In this document: one piece after another, positions 1 to 8,163 of the stretch
Layout of the letters: each line of letters begins with the position of its first letter
How positions within the stretch are numbered: position 1 is the first letter of the stretch
NCBI GenBank assembly: GCA_964546565.1
Contig: CAZJKC010000015.1
Coordinates: 1-30,164, forward strand
Direction: 5' to 3'
Length of the DNA stretch: 30,164 nt
Source: CAG-826 sp964546565
GTDB lineage: Bacteria > Bacillota_I > Bacilli_A > RFN20 > CAG-826
Translations under genes and position numbers: made by a program
The notes under the pieces: model-generated
Told to the model about the DNA's origin: nothing
What the model saw: the letters and a program-made list of their open reading frames with translations, nothing else
The model's database searches: none

Positions 1-1
1 T

Positions 2-181
2 GGGATTTCTTTCTCACTTGGTATAATTTCAGGTAATACTACTCAAGAAATTACTTTTTCCATAGGGAATGGAGTGTTATTAGGATGCATAATTGCATCT
101 ATATCAACAATAGCATCGCCTATAGTTGGAGCAGTCGCAGCAACCGCTGCATGCATTATATTTTTTATTAGAAAGGAATAA
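2..181 (+). CDS. Hydrophobic peptide, C-terminal part, circular-bacteriocin-like (5' end outside window)
   Basis: An open frame enters from the left edge (codons begin at base 2) and ends at a TAA at 179-181, giving 59 residues. The peptide is hydrophobic and rich in Ile, Ala, Gly, Ser and Thr. It starts around LGIISGNTTQEI, continues through IIASISTIASPIVGAVAATA and ends FIRKE. The pattern Gly-Ile-x-Ser-Gly followed by Ile-Ile-x-x-Ile-Ser-Thr and Gly-Ala-Val-x-Ala resembles uberolysin/circularin-type circular bacteriocins. It lacks the last helix and the aromatic C-terminal residue used for head-to-tail ligation in that family. The stop is 7 bases before the next gene, so the two are probably cotranscribed. 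The similarity is recalled from memory. A small membrane protein or a truncated relic are the alternatives. Confidence 0.45.
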   Translation, partial: GISFSLGIISGNTTQEITFSIGNGVLLGCIIASISTIASPIVGAVAATAACIIFFIRKE

Positions 182-188
182 TAAAACA

Positions 189-641
189 ATGAATGGTAAA
201 ATAATTGATGATATGAAAATAGAAAAAAAAGCATGTATTGAACTCACATTTTTTTCATTTTTTTGCGCAATTATAACGATAATACATAAATATTTTTCTT
301 TTTTTGAAAATCTAGAACGAAATTTGTCAATAACAATGAATGCTTTATTTTTTTCTTCTGGTGTATTAGGAATATATGGTTGGATATATGCCATTAAATA
401 TAGAGTTGAGATTGATAATGAAAGAGTCTATTTAAAAACTTTATTTAGAAAAATCGAAATTAATATATGTGATATAAAAAAATACTCATGTAATAGATAT
501 CGAAAATCTGTTTTCTATCAATTCTATTTATTCACAGAAAATAAAAGAGTTTTAATTAATACAAGATATAAAGATGAATTCGAAAAAATACTTAAGGAAC
601 ATGATATTAAACAAGTATTCAAAAAAAAGAAAAAAAAATAA
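189..641 (+). CDS. Small membrane protein with probable bacterial PH-like domain
   Basis: 150 residues from the ATG at 189, which follows an AAAGGAA ribosome site at 172-178. An in-frame TTG at 126 exists but overlaps the upstream peptide gene and has no ribosome site. Two membrane segments lie at about residues 16-33 and 49-70. The C-terminal cytoplasmic part (about 72-135) alternates charged and hydrophobic beta-strand-like stretches, as in DUF304/bPH proteins, and the protein ends in a run of lysines encoded by an A-rich tract. It starts 7 bases after the bacteriocin-like peptide. By position it could be an immunity or accessory protein of that peptide, but nothing in the sequence proves this. 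No catalytic motif is visible. Codon use is extremely AT-rich compared with the dnaE operon, which fits an accessory gene. Confidence 0.6.
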   Translation: MNGKIIDDMKIEKKACIELTFFSFFCAIITIIHKYFSFFENLERNLSITMNALFFSSGVLGIYGWIYAIKYRVEIDNERVYLKTLFRKIEINICDIKKYSCNRYRKSVFYQFYLFTENKRVLINTRYKDEFEKILKEHDIKQVFKKKKKK

Positions 642-736
642 ATATTTTATCCTCATCAATTACTTTATAAAGTAGTTAACTACATATCAATTGTCTAAAT
701 TATCAAAATTAGTTAAGTTTGCTCCATTGAGTAATC

Positions 737-976
737 TTGCCTTTTTTCTTGATATTCAATGCATATAAAAGACTTTTCTACATTCTTGAAAAACTAGTGG
801 GATTCATTTATAGTGGAAGTAGATATTTCTATGCTAGAAATATCCAAGGTGACATTGAAAGCATCTACAAAGAAGATGGTAGTCTTGTTGCTAAATACCT
901 ATATGATGCATATAGTAATCATAAAGTCTTATCCTATTTATTATTTACCAATTTTATAAATTCACATGAAATTTAA
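737..976 (+). pseudogene. Remnant of an RHS/YD-repeat protein
   Basis: A 79-residue frame with only a TTG to start from and no convincing ribosome site. Residues about 11-65 (bases about 767-931) read like the end of an RHS-repeat core: LVGFIYSGSRYFYARNIQGD, then GSLVAKYLYDAYSNHKVL. Family members typically have the pattern L.GF.Y.G..YYY.RN.QGDI..I.D..G..VA.Y.YDA.GN. The similarity stops abruptly on both sides, with no upstream YD repeats and no downstream core or toxin domain, so this is a gene fragment left after deletion. The region 642-736 shows nothing recognisable, and 977-1083 is AT-rich with an 11-base direct repeat (954-964 and 984-994). RHS proteins are surface or secreted polymorphic toxins, so the patch from 1 to 980 looks like a decayed antagonism locus. 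Confidence 0.7.
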
Positions 977-1099
977 CGAGTAGTTATAAATTCATAAAAG
1001 ATATGCTAAAAGTTATTATACACATAATTATTAAAATTGAAAAACAATTCTTCATATCAATCTTCACTCGTGATAAAATAAACAAAGAGGTGTCGTAAT

Positions 1100-4000
1100 A
1101 TGAATTTTGCTCCTTTACATGTGCGAACAGGATATTCTTTTTTAAAAAGCGGATTAACGATTGATAATCTTTTTTTGGCGTTAAAAAAGAATAACTATGA
1201 TAAAGTTGGCATCACCGATTTGCACACCTTATATGGCCTTCCATCTTTTGTTGATTATAGTCTTAAATATCACTATAAACCAGCACTAGGAATGGAAGTT
1301 AATCTTCAATATCAAGAGCAAATATTATCTTTTTGTTTATACGCCGAAGATGAAAATGGGTATTTACAATTAATCACTTTAGCATCTTATTTATCTAATC
1401 ATCATTTTTTACCTTTAAAAGAATTTGATTGTTCACATCTTTTAGCAATTATGTCTTCGGAAAATGAATACTTAAAAAAAGAAATTAATCGCGTTTCTGA
1501 TATTTTTACTCACTATCTTTTGAATTTATCTAATTATTTTTCTCATTTCTTTATTGGTTTAGAAAATTACCATAACATAAGTGATGAATATATAATAAAA
1601 ATACGAGAATTTGCTAAAAAATATAATTATCAAGTAGTAGCTTTCCCTCTCATATGTTATGAAAAAAAGGAAGACGCTATTGCGTTAAAAATTGTCAAGG
1701 CTATTGAAGAAGATAAACATCTTTCCACATTTGAAGAAAATGGGATTTATTATCTTCGACCACTTGCTACATTACAAGAACTATATACCGAGGAAGAACT
1801 GTCATTAAGTGAAAAAATCTTCGATTTTATAAATGTTGATTTTTATCAAAAAAGAGGTCATCTTCTTTCTTATCCTTCCTTAACATCAAGCCGTGAATTA
1901 TTAAAAGAGTTAGCAATTAAAGGTTTAAAAGAAAAAGGATTATTTACTCCACAATATCAAAATCGTTTATTATATGAATTAGATATTATTGATAAAATGG
2001 GCTATTCTGATTATTTTTTAATTGTTCAAGATTATGTTAATTATGCAAAAGAAAATGACATACCTGTGGGACCCGGAAGAGGCTCAGCCGCTAGTTCACT
2101 TATCTCATATGCTTTAAATATCACAAGCGTTGACCCTATTAAATATCAACTTCTTTTTGAAAGTTTTCTAAATCCTGCCCGTATTTCCATGCCTGATATC
2201 GATATCGACTTTGGTGATACAAAAAGAGAAAAAGTAATTGAATATATAAAAAAGAAGTTTGGTGCTAATCGTGTAGCGGCAATCGTTACTTTTCAAACTA
2301 TCGGAGCAAAACAGGCAATACGCGATATTGGCCGTGTATATAATTTTTCTTCTTCGCATATCGATTTACTAGCAAAATCTATCACAAACAATCAAATGAC
2401 TTTACGTGAAGCCTACCGCACTATTCCTGCTTTCCGCCATCTTGTCGATAGCGATCAGTATTATTTAAATATTGTACGTTTGGCTAAAAAAATTGAAGGT
2501 TTACCACGTCAAGCCGGTCTTCATGCTGCCGGAATTGTCTTAAACAATGAAGAGTTAAGTAAAAGTTTACCAGTTACTATTTCTGATAATGATCAATATA
2601 TTTCTCAATATGAAATGAATCCGCTAGCAAATCAAGGCTTTTTGAAAATGGATCTTTTAGGTTTGCGGAACTTAACCATTATTGATACCTGTATAAAAAG
2701 AATAAATACACAATATCATACAGATTTTACTATCGATAATATTCCTTTTGAAAACGATGAAAAAGTATTCGATATCATTTCAAGCAATAAAACAATGGGA
2801 ATATTTCAATTAGAATCCAACGGAATACGAAAAGCCATCTCCATATTAAAGCCATCAACTTTTGATGATGTGGTAGCCTTATTAGCCTTATTCCGTCCGG
2901 GCCCAATTGAAAATATACCAGTTTATGCACGAAGGAAAGAAGGAAAAGAAAAGATTTCTTATTTTGATGACTCATTACAAGACATTTTATCTCCAACTTA
3001 TGGCATTATTGTATATCAAGAACAAGTTTTGCAAGTAGTGGAAAAAGTTGCATCATTCACATTATCAGAAGCCGACTTATTTCGTCGAGCTATTTCCAAA
3101 AAAGATGCTCAGAAGTTAATCGCTATGAAAGAAAAATTCCTCGATGGCGCTTTAAAAAATGGTTATTCTTTAAAAATTGCTAACCAAATATATGACCACA
3201 TATATCGTTTTGCCGATTATGGATTTAAAAAAGCTCATTCCGTGGCGTACGCTATGATATCTTGTAAAATGGCCTATTTAAAAGCCCATTACCCCCTTTA
3301 TTTTTATGCCTCTTTATTTGAAGGCTCATCTTCAGCAAGCGATAATAAGTTTATTGCCTATATAAGCGAAATGAAAAGCATGGATTTAAAGCTTCTTCCA
3401 CCCTCAATTAACGACTCAACCGATTTATTTGATATCAAAAATAACGGATTATTGTTCCCTTTATCTTCTATTAAAGGTATCCCATCACTAATTGTCAAAG
3501 CAATTCTTGAAGAACGAGAAAAAGGGAAATTTAAAAATATTTGTGATTTCGTCATCCGTATGTATGATAAAAATATTACTATTCAACAAATTAGAAATCT
3601 CATTTATGCCGGGGCTTTCGATTCGTTACATAAATCACGAATTTCTTTAAGCGATGCATTATCCGCAATTATGGAGTATGCTTCTATGGTATTTCATACT
3701 TACCAAGTTAATTCCGCAAGTGACGACTTCTTGTTGCCACCACCAATCATTAAAGAAAAAGAAGACGATCCTCTTTCACGCTGTGAAAATGAAATTAACG
3801 TTTTAGGAATAATGTTAACAGAAACACCTTTGTTTTATCTTCAAGAGCAAATAAAAGAAAAAGGTTTCTTATCAATCAAGGATTTTCAAAAAGAAAAGAA
3901 ATATCAATCAGCTTTTGTTGGCATTTTAAAAACAATGAAAGTCATTAAAACAAAAAAAGGGGAACCTATGGCTTTCTTACTATTCTTTGATGATGAAAAA

Positions 4001-4141
4001 GAACAAGAAACGGTTTTATTCCCGAAAGAATATGCTCAATATTACCAATTATTAGTAAAAAATAAAATCTACATTGTGCATGCACATTATGAAAAAGAAA
4101 ATTCATGCATCGCTAATGAAATAAAATTATGGGAGGATTAA
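1100..4141 (+). CDS. dnaE: DNA polymerase III alpha subunit, DnaE type
   Basis: 1013 residues; a C-family replicative polymerase, in Firmicutes usually the primer-extending partner of PolC. The start follows AAAGAGGTG. The N-terminal PHP domain (about 1-200) is recognisable but degenerate: the usual HxHxxYS is LHVRTGYS, TDH is TDL and GCE is GME, so metal-dependent exonuclease activity is unlikely. The polymerase core has GPGRGSAASSL (about 323) and the catalytic aspartates in PDIDIDFGD (about 364), followed by FRPGPIENIPVYARRK. A helix-hairpin-helix-like region and an OB-fold segment follow to the C terminus. At 1013 residues it is short for DnaE, matching the compact Gram-positive form without a long C-terminal tail. 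It is the first gene of an operon with polA (3-base gap) and mutM::coaE. No clear promoter was seen upstream. Confidence 0.96.
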   Translation: MNFAPLHVRTGYSFLKSGLTIDNLFLALKKNNYDKVGITDLHTLYGLPSFVDYSLKYHYKPALGMEVNLQYQEQILSFCLYAEDENGYLQLITLASYLSNHHFLPLKEFDCSHLLAIMSSENEYLKKEINRVSDIFTHYLLNLSNYFSHFFIGLENYHNISDEYIIKIREFAKKYNYQVVAFPLICYEKKEDAIALKIVKAIEEDKHLSTFEENGIYYLRPLATLQELYTEEELSLSEKIFDFINVDFYQKRGHLLSYPSLTSSRELLKELAIKGLKEKGLFTPQYQNRLLYELDIIDKMGYSDYFLIVQDYVNYAKENDIPVGPGRGSAASSLISYALNITSVDPIKYQLLFESFLNPARISMPDIDIDFGDTKREKVIEYIKKKFGANRVAAIVTFQTIGAKQAIRDIGRVYNFSSSHIDLLAKSITNNQMTLREAYRTIPAFRHLVDSDQYYLNIVRLAKKIEGLPRQAGLHAAGIVLNNEELSKSLPVTISDNDQYISQYEMNPLANQGFLKMDLLGLRNLTIIDTCIKRINTQYHTDFTIDNIPFENDEKVFDIISSNKTMGIFQLESNGIRKAISILKPSTFDDVVALLALFRPGPIENIPVYARRKEGKEKISYFDDSLQDILSPTYGIIVYQEQVLQVVEKVASFTLSEADLFRRAISKKDAQKLIAMKEKFLDGALKNGYSLKIANQIYDHIYRFADYGFKKAHSVAYAMISCKMAYLKAHYPLYFYASLFEGSSSASDNKFIAYISEMKSMDLKLLPPSINDSTDLFDIKNNGLLFPLSSIKGIPSLIVKAILEEREKGKFKNICDFVIRMYDKNITIQQIRNLIYAGAFDSLHKSRISLSDALSAIMEYASMVFHTYQVNSASDDFLLPPPIIKEKEDDPLSRCENEINVLGIMLTETPLFYLQEQIKEKGFLSIKDFQKEKKYQSAFVGILKTMKVIKTKKGEPMAFLLFFDDEKEQETVLFPKEYAQYYQLLVKNKIYIVHAHYEKENSCIANEIKLWED

Positions 4142-4144
4142 TCA

Positions 4145-6745
4145 ATGCCAAAAATGATTGTTATCGATGGTAATTCATTACTATTTAGAGCTTATTATGC
4201 AACTAGTTATCCGGGTGCGACAATTATGCGCAGTAAAGACGGAATACCAACAAATGCTCTTTTCGCTTTTTCAAATATGGTTCTACACATTATTAAGGGC
4301 TTTAAAAATGATGAACACCTCTTAGTGGCCTTTGACACCGATAAAAAAACATTTCGTCATCAAGAATTTGATGAATATAAAGCAAATCGCAAAGCATGTC
4401 CAGAAGAATTAAAAACGCAAATGCCTTTAGCCCGTGAGATGCTCAAAGCTCTTGGTGTCTTTACTTATGAAATGGAAGGATATGAAGGTGACGATATTGC
4501 TGGTACGGTCGCTAAAATAGCCTCCAAGCAGAATTATCAAGTCGAGATATATACATCAGACCGCGATTTTTTGCAATTAATTGATCAAAATATTGAAATT
4601 CATATATTAAAAAAAGGAATGACTGACATTGATATTGTTGATATTCATAATATCGAAGAAAAATATGGTTTTACACCTCTTCAATTACTTGATTATAAAG
4701 GATTACGGGGTGATGCAAGCGATAATTTGCCAGGAATTCCCGGTGTTGGTGAAAAAACAGCTCTAAAATTAATTCAAGAATACGGTAATTTAGAAGCTAT
4801 TATTGAGGCTGCTCATAGCATGAATTCCAAGCTTGGTGAAAAAATTATTCAAAATGCTAAAATAGGGCTAACGTGTAAACATTTGGCTAAAATCTTAATT
4901 GATGTTCAATTACCTTTCTCTCTTGATGATACTCTTTATAAAGGATACAATTATGACGAAATATCGCGTTTCTGTAATCGTTACGAATTAAAGCAGTTAT
5001 TATCTAAGCTAAGCAAGAATGTTCCCATGAGAAAAAATGATATCCATAATAAAGAAATTGCGTTTACGATTATTAAAAATGTTATAGGTTTAGAAAAGCC
5101 TCATGAATTAGGAATCGCTATCGACTATAGTTACGAAAATTACCATAAAGCCGAAGTCTATGGCCTATCTTTAACAATTAATGAACATAGTTATTATTTA
5201 GAAATTGATGACGTTACCAAAGATGAAACACTGAAAAGTTGGCTTGAAGATGCCTCCATCAAAAAATATTGTTTTGATTATAAAGCTATTAAAGTCATTT
5301 TATCACGTTATCATATCAACATTGATGGTCTTGCTTTTGATGTCTTACTAGCGGCTTATCTTTTAGATTCATCATTAGATAACGCTCCAGAATCAGTATT
5401 TTCATTTTTTAATATTTTAATTTCCAAAGCCAATGAAATATCATTATTAAGCAATCAAAACGCTCTTCAAACCACAGAAATTTCTTACTATTCACTTCAT
5501 TTATACCCCACAATAAAAAAAGAACTTGAAGAGATATCTTCTTTAGAATTACTAGAAACAATTGAAATACCGCTAGCGACAGTTTTAGCAAAAATGGAAA
5601 TTGAAGGTTTCCCACTCAATGTTCAAACTTTAGATGATATCGGTCAACAGTTTAAAGATAAACTCAATGCAATTACCGAAGATATCTATGTTTTAGCTGG
5701 TGAGCATTTTAATATTTCCTCACCAAAGCAAGTGGCCAATATTCTTTTTGATAAACTAGGACTTCCTAGTAATAAGAAAGGATCAACATCTATTGATTAT
5801 TTAAAAACACTAGTGCATCAACATCCCATTGTACCTTTAATTCTTGAACATCGAAAATACGCTAAATTAGTTTCTACTTATATTGATGGCTTAAAAAACT
5901 ATGTTTTCCCAGATGGAAAATTACATGCTATATTTAATCAAGCCTTAACGACAACTGGTCGTCTTTCCAGTAGCGAGCCTAATTTACAAAACATTTCCGT
6001 TCGTGATGAAGAAGGCAAATTAATTCGCAAAGCGTTTTATTATGATGATGAAGATACCTACATTCTATCTTTAGATTATTCACAAATTGAATTACGAATC
6101 CTCGCTAGTTTATCTTCTTGTCAAACTTTAATCGATGCTTTCCGCAATGATGAAGACATTCATTCCTTAACAGCACGCCATGTCTTTAAAATTCAAGGAG
6201 AAGTTCCTGCTTTACTTAGAAGAAAGGCTAAAGCCGTTAACTTTGGAATTGTTTATGGAATATCCGATTGGGGATTAAGCGAACAAATAGGGGTGACAAG
6301 TAAAGAAGCCCATGAAATAATTAATGCATTCTATGTCGCTTATCCAGAAATTGCTCATTATTTACATTACATTGTCGAATTCGCTGAAAAAAATGGCTAT
6401 GTAACAACTCAGTTAGGACGCCGTCGCTATTTACAAGAAATACACGATTCATCATATCAAATACGAGAATTTGCAAAAAGAGCGGCTATGAACGCTCCTA
6501 TCCAAGGATCTTCTGCTGATTTAATAAAGAAAGCTATGATAAACGTTGATGCTCGTCTACAAAAAGAAAAAGTTCGAGCTTGTATTATATCGCAAATTCA
6601 TGATGAATTATTATTAAAAGTCCATAAGGATGATATCGATATCGTAATGAATATTGTCCGTGAAGAAATGGAAAACGCTATGACTTTTTCGGTACCATTA
6701 AAAGTCGATGGAAGTGCCGCTAAAACATGGTATGATGCAAAATAG
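4145..6745 (+). CDS. polA: DNA polymerase I
   Basis: 866 residues; fills gaps and removes RNA primers in repair and Okazaki-fragment processing. The 5'-nuclease domain occupies about 1-290 (KMIVIDGNSLLFRAYYA at the start; YEGDDIAGT and TSDRDFLQL; helix-hairpin-helix GIPGVGEKTA). The middle domain (about 300-460) has the 3'-5' exonuclease fold position, but the acidic motif is lost (IAIDYSYEN instead of DxE), as in Bacillus Pol I, so no proofreading is expected. Polymerase motif A (LDYSQIELRI, about 643), motif B (RRKAKAVNFGIVYG, about 692) and motif C (QIHDELLLKV, about 817) are intact. The ATG is 3 bases after the dnaE stop, and GGGAGG at the dnaE 3' end serves as ribosome site, indicating translational coupling. 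Confidence 0.97.
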   Translation: MPKMIVIDGNSLLFRAYYATSYPGATIMRSKDGIPTNALFAFSNMVLHIIKGFKNDEHLLVAFDTDKKTFRHQEFDEYKANRKACPEELKTQMPLAREMLKALGVFTYEMEGYEGDDIAGTVAKIASKQNYQVEIYTSDRDFLQLIDQNIEIHILKKGMTDIDIVDIHNIEEKYGFTPLQLLDYKGLRGDASDNLPGIPGVGEKTALKLIQEYGNLEAIIEAAHSMNSKLGEKIIQNAKIGLTCKHLAKILIDVQLPFSLDDTLYKGYNYDEISRFCNRYELKQLLSKLSKNVPMRKNDIHNKEIAFTIIKNVIGLEKPHELGIAIDYSYENYHKAEVYGLSLTINEHSYYLEIDDVTKDETLKSWLEDASIKKYCFDYKAIKVILSRYHINIDGLAFDVLLAAYLLDSSLDNAPESVFSFFNILISKANEISLLSNQNALQTTEISYYSLHLYPTIKKELEEISSLELLETIEIPLATVLAKMEIEGFPLNVQTLDDIGQQFKDKLNAITEDIYVLAGEHFNISSPKQVANILFDKLGLPSNKKGSTSIDYLKTLVHQHPIVPLILEHRKYAKLVSTYIDGLKNYVFPDGKLHAIFNQALTTTGRLSSSEPNLQNISVRDEEGKLIRKAFYYDDEDTYILSLDYSQIELRILASLSSCQTLIDAFRNDEDIHSLTARHVFKIQGEVPALLRRKAKAVNFGIVYGISDWGLSEQIGVTSKEAHEIINAFYVAYPEIAHYLHYIVEFAEKNGYVTTQLGRRRYLQEIHDSSYQIREFAKRAAMNAPIQGSSADLIKKAMINVDARLQKEKVRACIISQIHDELLLKVHKDDIDIVMNIVREEMENAMTFSVPLKVDGSAAKTWYDAK

Positions 6746-6756
6746 AGGATAAAAAG

Positions 6757-8163
6757 ATGCCCGAATTACCTGAAGTTGAAACCATTAGAAGATTGCTTGA
6801 AACACAATTGTTGAATAAACAAATTACAAACATTGATATTATCTATTCCAAAATGATTTATGGAAATTATGATGATTTTTATAAAATAGAAGGTCAAAGT
6901 ATTACCGCCATTAAAAGAAAAGGAAAATTTCTTATCATCAATTTTTCAAATCATTATGTTTTAATTTCCCATTTAAGAATGGAAGGAAAATACTATTTAT
7001 ATGATGAATGCGAACCATCTTCAAAATATGCCCGTATTGTTTTTCATTTAAATGATGAAAAGAAGCTTTGTTATGATGATTCTCGCAAATTTGGAGTTAT
7101 GAAAGTTATTAAAGAAGAAAATCTTGAAAAAGAACCTTGGCTTATGTCTTTAGGGCCGGAACCTATGGATATTAAAGATATTCATCCTCTTTATAACAAA
7201 GCCCAAAAGATTCATAAGCCGATTAAAATATTATTAATGGACCAAAGTTTTATCGCGGGATTAGGCAATATTTATGCTGATGAAACATTATTTGCGTGTA
7301 AAATCCATCCGGAAACACCCTCATATCTTATTTCTTTAGAAGAATGGAATAACATTATTAAACAAGCCGAACGTATTCTATTAAACGCTATTAAAGAGGG
7401 TGGATCCACTATTCGTTCTTATCATGCCGCTCGTGAAATCGATGGTCGCTTTCAAGAAAAACTATTAGTTTATGGTCAAAAAGATAGTTTCTGTCCCCAT
7501 TGTCAATGCCAATTTGATAAAATCGTTGTCGGTGGAAGAGGGACAACATATTGTCCTCATTGCCAAAAGAATAAAACCAAAAAAGCTATTGTAGGTCTAA
7601 CAGGCCCCATCGGGTGCGGTAAGTCGACCGCTTTAAAAATATTAAAAAGTCTCGGTGCTGATACAATATCAAGTGACGATATCGTTCATCGATTATATCA
7701 AGATAAAAAAGTACAGAAACGTCTTGAAAAAATTCTTCATGTCTCTTTATTTGATGAAAAAGGCGATTTTTCGAAATCCAAATTACGTTATCAATTAGCC
7801 AAAAATCCTCTAAATAAAAAGAACATTGAAGATTATATTTTTCCATTAGTAAGACGACAATTAATTGATTTTATTCGTCAAAGTAAAAAAGCAATAATAG
7901 TTTTAGAAGTCCCTTTATTATTTGAATCGAAGTTTGATTATTTATGCGATAAAATAATCGCTATTAAAGTATCAAATAAAAATCAATATGATAATTTATA
8001 TAAAAGAGGTCAGCAGAATATTGAAGAAATGATAAAAATGAATTATGAAGGAGAGCATTATCCTTTTATTGATAAGTTAGATTGTTATATTGATTCCCAT
8101 AATGATAAAAAAATGCTCTTTCGAGCATTAAAATCATTTTATGACGAGTTAATTAATAAATAG
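6757..8163 (+). CDS. mutM-coaE: Fused formamidopyrimidine-DNA glycosylase (MutM) and dephospho-CoA kinase (CoaE)
   Basis: 468 residues carrying two complete enzymes in one frame. Residues 1-270 are MutM/Fpg, which excises 8-oxoguanine: catalytic PELPE at the N terminus (Pro2, Glu3), the conserved lysine in IKRKGKFL, FIAGLGNIYADE, and a zinc finger with Cys246, Cys249, Cys266, Cys269 (spacing CxxC-16-CxxC). About ten residues later CoaE begins: P-loop GLTGPIGCGKST (about 280-291), SSDDIVHRLYQ, and EVPLLFESKFD. CoaE phosphorylates dephospho-CoA in the last step of CoA synthesis. No ATG, GTG or TTG codon lies at the junction, so CoaE cannot be started separately by a usual codon. In Bacillus these are neighbouring separate genes. 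The start follows AGAGGA, 11 bases after polA. The last 11 bases overlap the dnaI stop region tail to tail. Confidence 0.95.
   Translation: MPELPEVETIRRLLETQLLNKQITNIDIIYSKMIYGNYDDFYKIEGQSITAIKRKGKFLIINFSNHYVLISHLRMEGKYYLYDECEPSSKYARIVFHLNDEKKLCYDDSRKFGVMKVIKEENLEKEPWLMSLGPEPMDIKDIHPLYNKAQKIHKPIKILLMDQSFIAGLGNIYADETLFACKIHPETPSYLISLEEWNNIIKQAERILLNAIKEGGSTIRSYHAAREIDGRFQEKLLVYGQKDSFCPHCQCQFDKIVVGGRGTTYCPHCQKNKTKKAIVGLTGPIGCGKSTALKILKSLGADTISSDDIVHRLYQDKKVQKRLEKILHVSLFDEKGDFSKSKLRYQLAKNPLNKKNIEDYIFPLVRRQLIDFIRQSKKAIIVLEVPLLFESKFDYLCDKIIAIKVSNKNQYDNLYKRGQQNIEEMIKMNYEGEHYPFIDKLDCYIDSHNDKKMLFRALKSFYDELINK
8107..8129 (-). terminator. Intrinsic terminator of dnaB-dnaI, inside the coaE coding region
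   Basis: Read on the - strand, AATGCTC and GAGCATT form a perfect 7-bp stem closed by a GAAA tetraloop and followed by a run of T (the A-run at 8107-8113 on +). It lies 24-46 bases past the dnaI stop. On the + strand the same hairpin is not followed by T residues, so it should act mainly in the - direction. Confidence 0.8.

Noticed and set aside
126..188. TTG start for the small membrane protein
   Set aside because: It overlaps the upstream peptide gene in another frame and lacks a ribosome site; ATG 189 has one.
665..679. Short AT palindrome TACTTTATAAAGTA
   Set aside because: A short AT-only palindrome without a T-run; expected by chance at this base composition.
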